NCBI RefSeq assembly: GCF_041928815.1
Contig: NZ_JBHFEI010000005.1
Coordinates: forward strand, 186,001 to 250,000
DNA from: JBHFEI01 sp041928815
Lineage (GTDB): Bacteria; Pseudomonadota; Alphaproteobacteria; Rhizobiales; Rhizobiaceae
Length of the DNA: 64,000 nucleotides
Reading direction: 5' to 3'
Shown: in pieces, positions 20,331-30,895 of the stretch
How positions within the stretch are numbered: position 1 is the stretch's first letter
Layout: each line of letters opens with the position of its first letter
Position numbers and translations under genes: made by a program
Notes under the pieces: generated by a model
Databases searched by the model: none
What the model was told of the DNA's origin: nothing
What the model saw: the letters and a program-made list of their open reading frames with translations, nothing else

Positions 20331-20947
20331 CTCCCCGCCAGCGCCTTCTCGACCGCCGGCATCAGCCCCTCGGCGATGCTCTTTTCGTCGAAGGGACCGA
20401 TGCGCTTGTAGAGGATCGTGCCGTCCGGGCCGACGAGGTAGGATTCGGGAATGCCGTAGACGCCCCAGTCGATCGCGGCGCGTCCCTTGGGATCGGTGCC
20501 GATCGCGGAAAACGGATTGCCGAGTTCGCCGAGGAACATCAATGCGTTGTCGTTGCGATCCTTGTAGTTGATGCCGACGATGGTGAGGCGCCGGTCGCGC
20601 GAAAGTTCGAGGATCAGCGGGTGCTCCTGCCGGCAGGGCACGCACCAGGACGCCCAGACATTGACCAGCGTCAGCCTGCCGGAAATCGCCGCGTCGGTCA
20701 GCGCCGGCACCGGCTTGCCGGCAAGCCGCGCCCCCTCGAGCGGCGGCAGGTCGAGCGGCGGCGCCTTCGTGCCGATCAGCGCCGAGGGGATTTCGCTGAC
20801 ATCGCGGCCGGAATTCAACTGGCTCCAGAAGATGCCGGCAAGACCGAGGAACAGCGCGAGCGGCAGCACGGCGAGCAGCAGGCGCAGCCCCTTGCCAGGC
20901 CCCGCGCCGCGCGCTGCCGGCGGAAGGCTTTCCCCGGGCGCGCTCAT
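20327..20947 (-). CDS. ccmG: Periplasmic thiol:disulfide interchange protein CcmG (DsbE)
   Basis: A predicted 206-residue membrane-anchored thioredoxin-like protein. One N-terminal membrane helix lies at about 22-42. The thioredoxin fold carries WASWCVPC with redox cysteines 102 and 105, and YGIPESYLVGPDG contains the conserved cis-proline loop. It reduces apocytochrome c in the periplasm so that haem can be attached. Its ATG overlaps the ccmD stop by ATGA. The stop codon lies inside a RIME-like repeat, which may have altered the original C-terminus by a few residues. It is the last gene of the ccmABCDG group. Confidence 0.95.
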   Translation of the reverse strand: MSAPGESLPPAARGAGPGKGLRLLLAVLPLALFLGLAGIFWSQLNSGRDVSEIPSALIGTKAPPLDLPPLEGARLAGKPVPALTDAAISGRLTLVNVWASWCVPCRQEHPLILELSRDRRLTIVGINYKDRNDNALMFLGELGNPFSAIGTDPKGRAAIDWGVYGIPESYLVGPDGTILYKRIGPFDEKSIAEGLMPAVEKALAGS

Positions 20948-21105
20948 GCGCCGCCCTCCGAGCGGCGGCGGATGCCGGAGGCGTCGAGCACCGCCAGTTC
21001 GCGCCTTCGCGCCCGGCCGTCGAGGATCACCCAGAGGATGAGGCCGGCGACCGTCAGACCGGCGACCGCATAGCTGGCGGTGACATAGGCAAGGTGATCG
21101 CTCAT
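20944..21105 (-). CDS. ccmD: Haem exporter protein CcmD
   Basis: A predicted 53-residue protein with a single membrane helix (YVTASYAVAGLTVAGLILWV) and a basic tail, as usual for CcmD. It stabilises the CcmC-CcmE haem chaperone complex. The start codon follows the ccmC stop by one base, and its stop overlaps the ccmG start, so the three genes are translationally coupled. A longer GTG-started frame runs back into ccmC but is not needed. Confidence 0.88.
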   Translation of the reverse strand: MSDHLAYVTASYAVAGLTVAGLILWVILDGRARRRELAVLDASGIRRRSEGGA

Positions 21106-21106
21106 C

Positions 21107-21868
21107 TCACGCTCCCCGACCGATGCCGCGGGCGGCCTGCCGGCGCATCGACAGCACGCGGCGGCGCCAGATCTCGTTGCGCATGGCGGCGACATGCAGC
21201 GTGAAGAACAGAAGCGTGAAGGCGACCGCCATGACGAGGAGCGGCCGCAGGAATTCCGGGTCGATCGTCGGCCCGTCGAGGCGGATGACGCTCGCCGGCT
21301 GGTGCAGGGTGTTCCACCAGTCGACAGAGAACTTGATGATCGGGATGTTGACGAAACCCGCGAGCGTGACGATGGCCGACACCTTGGCCGCCCGCCCCGG
21401 CTCGCCGAAGGCGCGGCCGAGCGCGATCAGGCCGAGATACATCAGGAAGAGGACGAAGACGGAGGTGAGCCGCGCGTCCCAGACCCACCAGGTGCCCCAC
21501 ATCGGCTTGCCCCAGAGCGAGCCGGTGACGAGCGCCAGGAAGGTGAAGGCCGCGCCGATCGGAGCGGCGGCCTTGGCGGCGACGTCGGCGAGGGGATGGC
21601 GCCAGACCAGCGTGCCGAGGGCCGCGACCGCCATCACCGTGTAGCACATCATCGACAGCCAGGCCGACGGCACGTGGATATACATGATCCTGACCGTCTC
21701 GCCCTGCTGGTAATCGCCCTCGGTGGTGAAGGAGAGCCAGAGGCCGGCGACGAAACAGAGGGCCGTCAGCCCGGCGAGCCAGGGCAGCACGCGCTCGGCG
21801 AGGCCGAGGAAGCGCGTCGGATTGGCGAGATCGGCTAAACTGCGGATGGTCAGGCTGTTGTCGCTCAT
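21107..21868 (-). CDS. ccmC: Haem exporter/handling protein CcmC
   Basis: A predicted 253-residue membrane protein with about six helices and the tryptophan-rich haem-handling motif WGTWWVWDARLTS near residue 125. HVPSAW and ThLHQP segments carry the haem-ligand histidines. CcmC loads haem onto the chaperone CcmE; ccmE is not in this window. It is separated from ccmB by a 100-bp gap and abuts ccmD. Confidence 0.95.
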   Translation of the reverse strand: MSDNSLTIRSLADLANPTRFLGLAERVLPWLAGLTALCFVAGLWLSFTTEGDYQQGETVRIMYIHVPSAWLSMMCYTVMAVAALGTLVWRHPLADVAAKAAAPIGAAFTFLALVTGSLWGKPMWGTWWVWDARLTSVFVLFLMYLGLIALGRAFGEPGRAAKVSAIVTLAGFVNIPIIKFSVDWWNTLHQPASVIRLDGPTIDPEFLRPLLVMAVAFTLLFFTLHVAAMRNEIWRRRVLSMRRQAARGIGRGA

Positions 21869-21969
21869 CGCTCCCTCATACTCCCGAACGCGTGGCCCTT
21901 CAATTGACCGCGATCAAGCCGGCGTCGCACTTTCGTGTCATTGGCTCAGTGCGGGGACGCGGCGCGTGG

Positions 21970-22629
21970 TCATTCCGATGCGGCGCGCAGCGCGAAGGCC
22001 GCAGCAAGCGGCCCCAGCACGGCGAAGAACAGGGTGATCGCCGTCAGCATCAGGAAGGGCGGCAGGAACGGCGCCGGCTCCTCGACCGCCGCATAGGTCG
22101 CGCTGACGCCGAAGATCAGCAGCGGGATCGCCAGCGGCAGGACGAGGATCGAGACGATCAGACCGCCGCGCGGCAGCGCCACGGCGGCGGCCGCCCCGAC
22201 GGCGCCGATCAGCGTGATCCCGGGGGAGCCGACGAGGAGCGTCAGCGCGCAGGCGCCGATCGCGACCGGCGCCATGTTCATGAACAAGCCGAGCACGGGC
22301 GCAGCGATCACCAGCGGCAGGCCGGTCGCCATCCAGTGGGCGAGGCATTTGACGAGCACGGTCATGACCAGCGGCTGGTCCTGCATCAGCATCAGGTCGA
22401 GCGACCCGTCGTCGCGCTCCGCCTGAAACAGGCGGTCGAGGCCGAGCAGGCTCGAAAGCAGCGCCCCGATCCAGAGAATGGCCGGGCCGATGCGCGACAG
22501 GAGGTCGAGATCCGGACCGACGCCGAAGGGAATGACGGCGACGACGGCCATGAAGAACAGAACGCCGGTCAGCGCCCCGCCGCCGGCGCGCACGGAAAGC
22601 TGGAGGTCGCGGAGAAACAGCGCCCTCAT
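21970..22629 (-). CDS. ccmB: Haem exporter ABC permease CcmB
   Basis: A predicted 219-residue integral membrane protein starting MRALFLRDLQLSVRAGGGAL, with about six hydrophobic segments. With CcmA it forms the ABC unit that drives release of haem-loaded CcmE. The start overlaps the ccmA stop (ATGA). LDRLFQAERDDGSLDLMLMQ is a highly conserved CcmB loop. Confidence 0.95.
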   Translation of the reverse strand: MRALFLRDLQLSVRAGGGALTGVLFFMAVVAVIPFGVGPDLDLLSRIGPAILWIGALLSSLLGLDRLFQAERDDGSLDLMLMQDQPLVMTVLVKCLAHWMATGLPLVIAAPVLGLFMNMAPVAIGACALTLLVGSPGITLIGAVGAAAAVALPRGGLIVSILVLPLAIPLLIFGVSATYAAVEEPAPFLPPFLMLTAITLFFAVLGPLAAAFALRAASE

Positions 22630-23264
22630 TCCGCGTCCTCCCCATCCGCGCCGCTGAAGCCCGTCATCCGCAGGCTCTTCGTTCCGGCGAGGCCGAGCGG
22701 CTGGTGCGTCGCGGCGACGACGATCCCGCCGCCGGCGCGGTGGTCTTCGATCAGCCGCGAGAACCCCGCCTCGGATGCCGCGTCGAGCGCCGCCGTCGGC
22801 TCGTCGAGCAGCCAGACGGGCCGATGCGCGACCAGGAGCTTCGCCATGGCGATGCGCCGCTGCTGGCCGGCCGAGAGATAGCCGAAGGGCAGGTGGCCGA
22901 CGCCGGTCAGGCCGAAGGCCGCGATCGCGTCCGCAACCGGACGTCCGCGCCCGCCGGGAAAATCGCCCATGAAGGATGTCCAGAAGGAAAGGTTCTCGTC
23001 GACGGTGAGCTCGCGTTTCATCGCGTTGCGGTGGCCGAGATAGTGGCAGGAACCGGCCGTGGTCTCGATGCCCTCGCCCGTGATCTCGACGCGTCCGGCA
23101 AGGGGCGGCAGAAGCCCTGCCAGGACCCTCAGCAGCGTCGACTTGCCCGAGCCGTTGGCCCCGGTGACGAGGAGGGCGTCACCGGGGCCGAGCTCGAAGG
23201 AAATATCCTTGAAAATCAAATCTCCGCCACGTTCGGCGCTCAAGCCTTCCACCGTCAGGCGCAT
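22626..23264 (-). CDS. ccmA: Haem exporter ATP-binding protein CcmA
   Basis: A predicted 212-residue ABC ATPase. Walker A is GANGSGKST, the signature region reads LSAGQQRRIAMAKLL, and Walker B is VWLLDEPTAALD. The ATG at 23264 (MRLTVEGLSAERGG) was preferred to one 30 bases earlier because it begins at the usual family start. It is the first gene of the ccmABCDG series and is divergent from acnA. Confidence 0.94.
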   Translation of the reverse strand: MRLTVEGLSAERGGDLIFKDISFELGPGDALLVTGANGSGKSTLLRVLAGLLPPLAGRVEITGEGIETTAGSCHYLGHRNAMKRELTVDENLSFWTSFMGDFPGGRGRPVADAIAAFGLTGVGHLPFGYLSAGQQRRIAMAKLLVAHRPVWLLDEPTAALDAASEAGFSRLIEDHRAGGGIVVAATHQPLGLAGTKSLRMTGFSGADGEDAE

Positions 23265-23551
23265 CGGTCTTTCCCGCCCTTTCCCCACCTGCACAAGCCG
23301 GTCTCAGACCTTCGTCGCAGTGCGAAAAAATTGTCTCTGTTTCGCCGCCCGCGGTCTGGCACGTTTCGCGGAAATTATCTATAACCCGCTCAACGCGCCA
23401 GCAGCCGGCGTGAATGTCATCCTAGCGCCGAACCTGGATTTTCTTCCACGTACGGACAGCGGAAATGGCTGCACCCGCATCCCATCATGCGCCGCCAGGC
23501 GTTCGGGCGTTCGTACGTCAGTTTTTGGCGATCAGACGGAGCGGGTTACCA

Positions 23552-26242
<2,691 letters not shown>

Positions 26243-26270
26243 TCCGGTCACCTCCATATCGGGCAATAAA

Positions 26271-26302
26271 AAGAGCCGGCGGATCCTGTCCGCCGGCTCT
26301 TT
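26271..26302 (+). terminator. Intrinsic terminator of acnA
   Basis: A perfect 13-bp stem (AAGAGCCGGCGGA at 26271-26283 with 26289-26301) with a 5-base loop, ending in TTT. The A-run on the left side could let it work on the other strand as well. Confidence 0.85.
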
Positions 26303-26345
26303 GCGTTCCCGAGCCGTGCACCCCGGGAAAGGGGCGGCGATGTCC

Positions 26346-26513
26346 TGGAGCATTCCCGGTGATCACTGGCTCACCGGGAATGCTCTCTCCTGCGTTTCAA
26401 CGCATTGTCCGGGCGTCAAATCCGATCCGGATCTGACTGGAAATGCTCTCTCCTTTTGTTTTTGCCGCATGATCCGACATCGAAGCGATCCCGCTTCGGC
26501 TGGAAATGCTCCA
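26346..26513 (+). repeat. RIME-like palindromic repeat, copy C
   Basis: A 168-bp unit bounded by TGGAGCATT (26346-26354) and AATGCTCCA (26505-26513). The first hairpin is a perfect stem GAGCATTCCCGGTGA with an 8-base loop. The CCTTTTGTTTTTGCCGCATG linker and the hairpin CGAAGCG-atcc-CGCTTCG follow. It is longer than copy D because an extra segment near 26390-26440 (ending TCTGACTGGAAATGCTCT) lies between the hairpins. Confidence 0.7.
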
Positions 26514-26519
26514 AAACGC

Positions 26520-26560
26520 AAAAACGCCTCCCCTGCCCGGGTCCATGGGCGAGGGAGGCG
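26520..26560 (-). terminator. Terminator of the IalB-like gene
   Basis: On the minus strand GGGAGGCG (26560-26553) pairs with CGCCTCCC (26532-26525), with a GGGC/GCCC extension inside the loop. A TTTT tract (26524-26521) and further T-rich sequence follow. Confidence 0.75.
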
Positions 26561-26602
26561 CGAAGGCTTCAGCGGCGGGGGAGGTCCCCCCGTCTTTGGC
26601 GC

Positions 26603-27106
26603 TTACTTGCAGCGCTCGATCTGCTTCAGGGCGGCGGAAATGCCGGAGAGCGAATAGGAGTAGGACGTCGCCGTGCCGCGGCCCGATTTCGCCGCAACCG
26701 ACATGGCCTTGCCGGACTTCATCGCGTTGACGAGCGCGGGCTCCTCGGCGGCGTTTTCCACCCAGGCCGAATTGCCCTTGGTGAACAGCGAGAAGGCGCG
26801 GCCGTCGATGGTGACCGTCACCTTCGAGTTCTCCTGCAGCGCATAGCCCATCATCGCCTGGGGTTCATAGCTGATATTCTGGCCGGGGCGCTGGGAGACG
26901 AGGAAGAAGATGTCGCCATGGTTGACGCTGGCCGGGCTCTTTTCCTTCGGCACCGACAGCACGTAGCAGACTTTGTTGCCGCCGGACTGATAGGAATAGG
27001 CGCCCCAGTCGTTGAACTGCTGGATGCGGGTCGGCGACTGCGCCAGGGCGAATGTGGCCGAGGCGGCGACAAAAACGAGCGCGGTGGTGAGTTTCTTTAC
27101 AAACAT
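26603..27106 (-). CDS. Invasion-associated locus B (IalB) family protein
   Basis: A predicted 167-residue secreted protein starting MFVKKLTTALVFVAASATFA, a typical signal peptide cleaved near residue 22. The mature part matches the IalB family pattern: a single CYVLS segment near the start, DIFFLVSQRPGQNISYEP, VTVTIDGRAFSLF, AMKSGKAMSVAAKSGRGT and YSLSGISAAL. Family members are periplasmic or surface proteins named after the Bartonella invasion locus; in rhizobia their function is largely unknown. The gene is preceded by AGGA and followed by a terminator, so it is probably monocistronic. Confidence 0.85.
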   Translation of the reverse strand: MFVKKLTTALVFVAASATFALAQSPTRIQQFNDWGAYSYQSGGNKVCYVLSVPKEKSPASVNHGDIFFLVSQRPGQNISYEPQAMMGYALQENSKVTVTIDGRAFSLFTKGNSAWVENAAEEPALVNAMKSGKAMSVAAKSGRGTATSYSYSLSGISAALKQIERCK

Positions 27107-27548
27107 TGTTGTCCTGCCGGTTTTTTCCCTGTCCGACCCCTTCACGGGTGGCCGGGCACAGTAGGTCACGATCTGAAGGAACTTGACGTTATTTTGGTTA
27201 CCAAACCGTCAATGCGCGCTGATTTTCCGCCCCGTGATGCCTGGTAGACTGCCAAAAAATCTGCCGGTTTCCCCTCTGTTCCAAGGCTATGCGACTGCGA
27301 TGATCCGGGACCGCGCCCCCTGATGCGGCGACCCCGAAGGCCCGGCGTTCCACCCGGGATGGAGCAATGGATGGGACGGCCGTTTCCGCGCATCTCCCGC
27401 CCGTCCCGCCGCCTTCGCCCTGGAAGGAGGCCGGCCGGAAGCCGTGTTTCGATTTCAAACACAAAGATTCAGGCGAGAGTTTGACCTTTGGCAAAAGCGA
27501 TGTACCTGTTGTCGGCAGACGGCAACGCGGAACCATGGGAGGCGGCGA
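27107..27548. promoter_or_regulatory. Divergent regulatory spacer with a nested inverted repeat (27183-27212)
   Basis: About 440 bases between the IalB-like gene and the ECF sigma gene. TTGACG (27183-27188) and CGTCAA (27207-27212) form a perfect inverted repeat around a second palindrome TTTGG-TTA-CCAAA. This could be an operator; the minus-strand TTGACG could also be a -35 box for the IalB-like gene. Closer to the sigma gene, TTGACC (27481-27486) with TACCTG 16 bases on is a weak promoter candidate. No gene is seen in the spacer. Confidence 0.4.
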
Positions 27549-28121
27549 ATGAATGTTGACGCACGACAACGCTTCGCTGGCCTTGCCGCCAGGGTCGCAG
27601 AGCAGCGCGATCGCGCCGCCTTCGGGGAACTCTTCGATTTCTTCGCGCCGAGGCTCAAATCCTTCCTCATGCGCCAGGGACAACCGGCGCAGGAGGCCGA
27701 GGACCTGGCGCAGGAGGTGATGGTCATCCTGTGGCAGAAGGCCCATCTCTACGATCCGGCGCGCTCGTCGCTCTCGACCTGGCTGTTCCGCATCGCCCGC
27801 AACCGCCGCATCGATGCGGCGCGCCGCCAGCGCGGCCCTGCGCTGACTGCCGAGGACCATCCGGCCCTGGTGCCGGCGCAGCCGCCGGCCGCCGACGAGA
27901 TCCTCGAAGCGGCCGACCGGGAGCTTGCCGTCAGGAAGGCGCTGCAGGTCCTGCCGCAGGAGCAGCTCGACCTCGTGCGCCTGGCGTTTTTCCAGGGAAA
28001 GTCCCACAGCGAGATCGCCGAGGAGACCGGGCTGCCGCTCGGCACCGTCAAGTCGCGCATCCGCCTCGCCTTCAGCAGGCTTCGCGCCCAGCTCGAACCG
28101 GGGGTGCAGGGCAGGGCATGA
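27549..28121 (+). CDS. ECF-type RNA polymerase sigma factor (sigma-70 family, RpoE/SigK-like)
   Basis: A predicted 190-residue sigma factor. Region 2 (AFGELFDFFAPRLKSFLMRQG, then EDLAQEVMVILWQKAHLYDP and STWLFRIARNRRIDAAR) and region 4 (LPQEQLDLVRLAFFQGKSHS, EIAEETGLPLGTVKSRIRLA) are both clear. The ATG at 27549 has GGAGG seven bases upstream. Homologues of this group are often followed by a ChrR zinc anti-sigma gene, but here the next gene is a convergent DUF1232 protein and no anti-sigma gene is adjacent. Its target genes and trigger cannot be read from the window. Confidence 0.92.
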   Translation: MNVDARQRFAGLAARVAEQRDRAAFGELFDFFAPRLKSFLMRQGQPAQEAEDLAQEVMVILWQKAHLYDPARSSLSTWLFRIARNRRIDAARRQRGPALTAEDHPALVPAQPPAADEILEAADRELAVRKALQVLPQEQLDLVRLAFFQGKSHSEIAEETGLPLGTVKSRIRLAFSRLRAQLEPGVQGRA

Positions 28122-28137
28122 GAGGGAAAAAACCCAC

Positions 28138-28530
28138 TCAGCCGGCGCGGGACGTCTCGGCCTCGCCGGCCAGCGTCTCGTCGGCGCGCTGGTAATGGCT
28201 TTCCTTGATCTGTCCGCTGATCGCGGCGAAGGCGGCCGTCAGGACCGCGATGTCGTCGGAGAAGCCGACGACCGCCAGGACATCCGGCAGAAGATCAAAC
28301 GGCAGCACGAAATAGGCGAGCGCCGCGAGCAGGATGCCGCGCGTGCGCGTCGGCGTCGCCGGATCCATCGCGCAGTAGTAGGCGGCGACGAGGTCGCGCG
28401 AGAAGGGGATCTGCCGGACGGCCCGCCGGAACGTCGGCCAGAACCGCCGCTTGACCCTGTGCGCCCGCTTTTCCTGCTCCGATTCCTCGCCCGGCATCAG
28501 GATTTCTCCGATCTTCACGTTGTCGATCAT
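28138..28530 (-). CDS. DUF1232 (YkvA-like) membrane protein
   Basis: A predicted 130-residue protein. The DUF1232 core is clear: ILLAALAYFVLPFDLLPDVL followed by GFSDDIAVLTAA, with one or two hydrophobic segments at about 64-100. The N-terminal part is charged. Members are small inner-membrane proteins of unknown function. It is convergent with the sigma gene (16 bases between stops) and may be cotranscribed with the upstream phhB-like gene, 46 bases away. Confidence 0.85.
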   Translation of the reverse strand: MIDNVKIGEILMPGEESEQEKRAHRVKRRFWPTFRRAVRQIPFSRDLVAAYYCAMDPATPTRTRGILLAALAYFVLPFDLLPDVLAVVGFSDDIAVLTAAFAAISGQIKESHYQRADETLAGEAETSRAG

Positions 28531-28576
28531 CGCGACCTTGCTCCTTCGTCGAAACGAGATATGGGGGCCCCGGCCG

Positions 28577-28894
28577 TCATTTCAAATCCGCCGCCGCCCG
28601 GCGCGCGGCCGCCCGGTCGATTTTTTCCGCGAGCGCGAAGTCGCGCTCCGTCAGCCCGCCGGCATCGTGGGTGGAGAGCGTCACGTCGACGCGGTTATAG
28701 ACATTGGTCCATTCGGGATGGTGGTCGAGCTTTTCCGCCGAAAGCGCCACTTCGGTCATGAAGCCGAAGGCCTCGACGAAGCTCGCGAAGCGGAAAGCCC
28801 TGCGGATCGCCTGCCCGTCCGTCAGGAGCGCCCAGCCCGGTCGCGCCGCCAGCCCCGCCTTGATCGCCTCTGCGTCCAGCTTTTCCGGTTTCAT
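28577..28894 (-). CDS. phhB: Pterin-4-alpha-carbinolamine dehydratase
   Basis: A predicted 105-residue protein. The ATG at 28894 (MKPEKLDAEAIKAGL) has GGAGGG upstream; the frame is open further up. The family core is complete: FRFASFVEAFGFMTEVAL, then EKLDHHPEWTNVYNRVDVTL and THDAGGLTERD, with the catalytic His-His pair of HHPEW. It recycles tetrahydrobiopterin after aromatic hydroxylases; some homologues also act as transcription cofactors. No phenylalanine hydroxylase gene is nearby. Confidence 0.92.
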   Translation of the reverse strand: MKPEKLDAEAIKAGLAARPGWALLTDGQAIRRAFRFASFVEAFGFMTEVALSAEKLDHHPEWTNVYNRVDVTLSTHDAGGLTERDFALAEKIDRAAARRAAADLK

Positions 28895-29054
28895 TCGTCC
28901 CTCCCTGTGCGATGGCCGCGCTCCCGGCCCGTTGCCTCTGCGTCCATTTCCTGCAATCCGTTTCCCGGACCCGGTTTCCCCGGCGCCCGTCATGGGTTAC
29001 CAACAACGCGCGATCCTTGCCAAGGTTCGCGAAGGCCCACAGGAAAGGATGCCG

Positions 29055-29546
29055 ATGGCGCGAAGCACGACCGATCCCGCCCCGCTCCGCATCCTCTTCG
29101 TCTGCCTCGGCAACATCTGCCGCTCGCCGCTGGCGGAGGGTATCGCGCGTCACCTGGCCGGCGGCGCGCCCTCCCCCATCCACGTCGATTCCGCCGGAAC
29201 CGGCGGCTGGCATATCGGCGATCCGCCGGACGGGCGCTCGATCGCGGTGGCGCGGCGCCATGGCGTCGACATCTCGGCGCAGGCGGCGCGGCAGGTGGAA
29301 CGGGCCGATTTCACCCGTTTCGACCTGATCCTCGGCATGGACCGGCAGAACGTCGCAACCCTGCGCGCACTCGCTCCGGCCGGAACGACGGCGCGCATCG
29401 CGCTCTTCCTCGATCACACGCTCGGGCTCGATGAGGACGTCCCGGATCCCTATTTCGGCGGCGCGGACGGGTTCGAGGCGGTCTACAGCCAGCTCTTCAA
29501 GGGTTGCGGCGCGCTGCTGGCGGCCAGCGACGGGCTCGCCTCGTGA
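29055..29546 (+). CDS. Low-molecular-weight protein-tyrosine phosphatase
   Basis: A predicted 163-residue cytoplasmic phosphatase. The P-loop VCLGNICRSPLAEG carries the CX5R catalytic motif about 15-25 residues from the start, and DVPDPYFGG near 130 supplies the general-acid Asp. The ATG at 29055 is six bases from AGGAAAGG; another ATG at 29049 touches that site and is less likely. It removes phosphate from tyrosine, in bacteria often on exopolysaccharide kinases, but no such genes are nearby. Its last 64 bases overlap the convergent ThpR gene. Confidence 0.92.
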   Translation: MARSTTDPAPLRILFVCLGNICRSPLAEGIARHLAGGAPSPIHVDSAGTGGWHIGDPPDGRSIAVARRHGVDISAQAARQVERADFTRFDLILGMDRQNVATLRALAPAGTTARIALFLDHTLGLDEDVPDPYFGGADGFEAVYSQLFKGCGALLAASDGLAS

Positions 29547-30073
29547 AGCGGAAAGACTTCCTCGGTCAGGTAGGGCCCGCCGCCGACGGAATCGCGTGAC
29601 GACAGCAGGACGAAACGGGACACCGTGAAGGTCGGCGTCTGGAAATTGCCGCGCCCGGAGAGATAGGAGACGACATCCTCGACGCGCGAGGCGCGCAGCC
29701 GGGCCAGCGTCACATGCGGCGTGAACTTGCGCGGGTCCGGCGCAAGGCCGAGCCTCTGGCAGATCCGCTCGATCTCGGCCTGAAGGGCGAAGATCTCCGG
29801 ATGGGCGCTGACCCCGGCCCAGACCGAATGCGGCTTCTTCGAGCCGAAGGCGCCGATGCCGTTCAGCTGCAGCGGGAATTCCGGCCGTTCGATCCTGTCG
29901 AGCCGGTCGACGACCTCGTCGGCGGTGCGTCCGTCAACATCGCCGATGAAGCGCAGCGTGATGTGATAGTTCTCGACGTCGATCCAGCGGGCGCCGGGGA
30001 GACCGCCGCGCAGCAGGGAGAGACTCAACGCGGCAGTGCGCGGAATTTCGAGGGCGGTGAAAAGTCTCGGCAT
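29483..30073 (-). CDS. thpR: RNA 2',3'-cyclic phosphodiesterase
   Basis: A predicted 196-residue protein of the 2H phosphoesterase family (LigT/ThpR). The two HxT motifs are HITLRF near residue 40 and HVTLARL near 123. It opens 2',3'-cyclic phosphates on RNA ends. A strong GGAGG lies ahead of the ATG at 30073. The C-terminal tail overlaps the end of the convergent phosphatase gene by 64 bases, which is unusual but leaves both domains whole. Confidence 0.92.
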   Translation of the reverse strand: MPRLFTALEIPRTAALSLSLLRGGLPGARWIDVENYHITLRFIGDVDGRTADEVVDRLDRIERPEFPLQLNGIGAFGSKKPHSVWAGVSAHPEIFALQAEIERICQRLGLAPDPRKFTPHVTLARLRASRVEDVVSYLSGRGNFQTPTFTVSRFVLLSSRDSVGGGPYLTEEVFPLHEASPSLAASSAPQPLKSWL

Positions 30074-30173
30074 GGGGACCTCCTCGATTCTCGACTGCTG
30101 CCCTTCAACGAAACATGCGAGGACAGGCGGTGCAACTGTTATTTCCCACCCGTCACTTTTGTCCCCGGCGGCC

Positions 30174-30812
30174 TCAGCCTCCGGCCTTGAGCGAGGCCAG
30201 GAAGCGCTCCGCCGCAGGCAGGAAACGCTCGACCATGACGCCGACGCCGTCGGCATTCGGATGCATGCCGTCCTCGAGCTGGAGCGCGGCCTCGTTGACC
30301 ACCCCGTCGAGGAAGAACGGATAGAGCTCCAGCCCATGCTTTTCGGCAAGTTCGGGGTAGATCGGGTTGAACCGCTCGGCATAGTCGCCACCCATGTTCG
30401 GCGGCGCCAGCATGCCGGCGAGGAGCACGGCGATGCCGCGCTCCTTCAGCCGCGCGACGATCGCCTCGAGGTTCCGGCGGCTTTCCTCAGGCGGGATGCC
30501 GCGCAGCGCATCATTGGCGCCGAGCTCGAGGATCACGCCCTTCGTGCCGTCCGGCACCGACCAGTCGACGCGGGCAAGGCCCGCGGAGGTCGTGTCGCCG
30601 GAGACGCCGGCATTAACGATCGCCACGTCATGGCCCTTTTCCCTCAGCGCCGCCTCGAGGCGGGCGGGAAAGGCATCGCCCGGCGGCAGCTGGTAGCCGG
30701 CCATCAGGCTGTCGCCAAACCCTACCAGCGCGATCGGCTCGGCGCGGGCGGACGCTCCCGAAAACGTGACCGCGAGCGCGACGAAAACACCTGCAAGAGC
30801 TTTCAAACCCAT
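30174..30812 (-). CDS. tesA: Secreted SGNH/GDSL esterase (TesA-like arylesterase)
   Basis: A predicted 212-residue protein with a signal peptide (MGLKALAGVFVALAVTFSGA). SGNH blocks are clear: GFGDSLMAGYQ (catalytic Ser), NAGVSGDTT, ELGANDALRG and DGMHPNADG (catalytic Asp and His). It is a periplasmic lysophospholipase/thioesterase-like hydrolase. The ATG at 30812 has AGGA eight bases upstream; an earlier ATG at 30821 is possible. It is divergent from an ABC transporter pair, the same arrangement as tesA-ybbAP in E. coli. Confidence 0.9.
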   Translation of the reverse strand: MGLKALAGVFVALAVTFSGASARAEPIALVGFGDSLMAGYQLPPGDAFPARLEAALREKGHDVAIVNAGVSGDTTSAGLARVDWSVPDGTKGVILELGANDALRGIPPEESRRNLEAIVARLKERGIAVLLAGMLAPPNMGGDYAERFNPIYPELAEKHGLELYPFFLDGVVNEAALQLEDGMHPNADGVGVMVERFLPAAERFLASLKAGG

Positions 30813-30895
30813 GGCACTCATCCTACATCCCGAACGCATGATCGCCATGGCCGGCAATATCCCATTCCATTTCTTAAGATATAGGATCGTTATTG

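Noticed and set aside
23357..23372. TGGCACG string upstream of acnA as a sigma-54 promoter
   Set aside because: The GC of the -12 element is not at the required distance.
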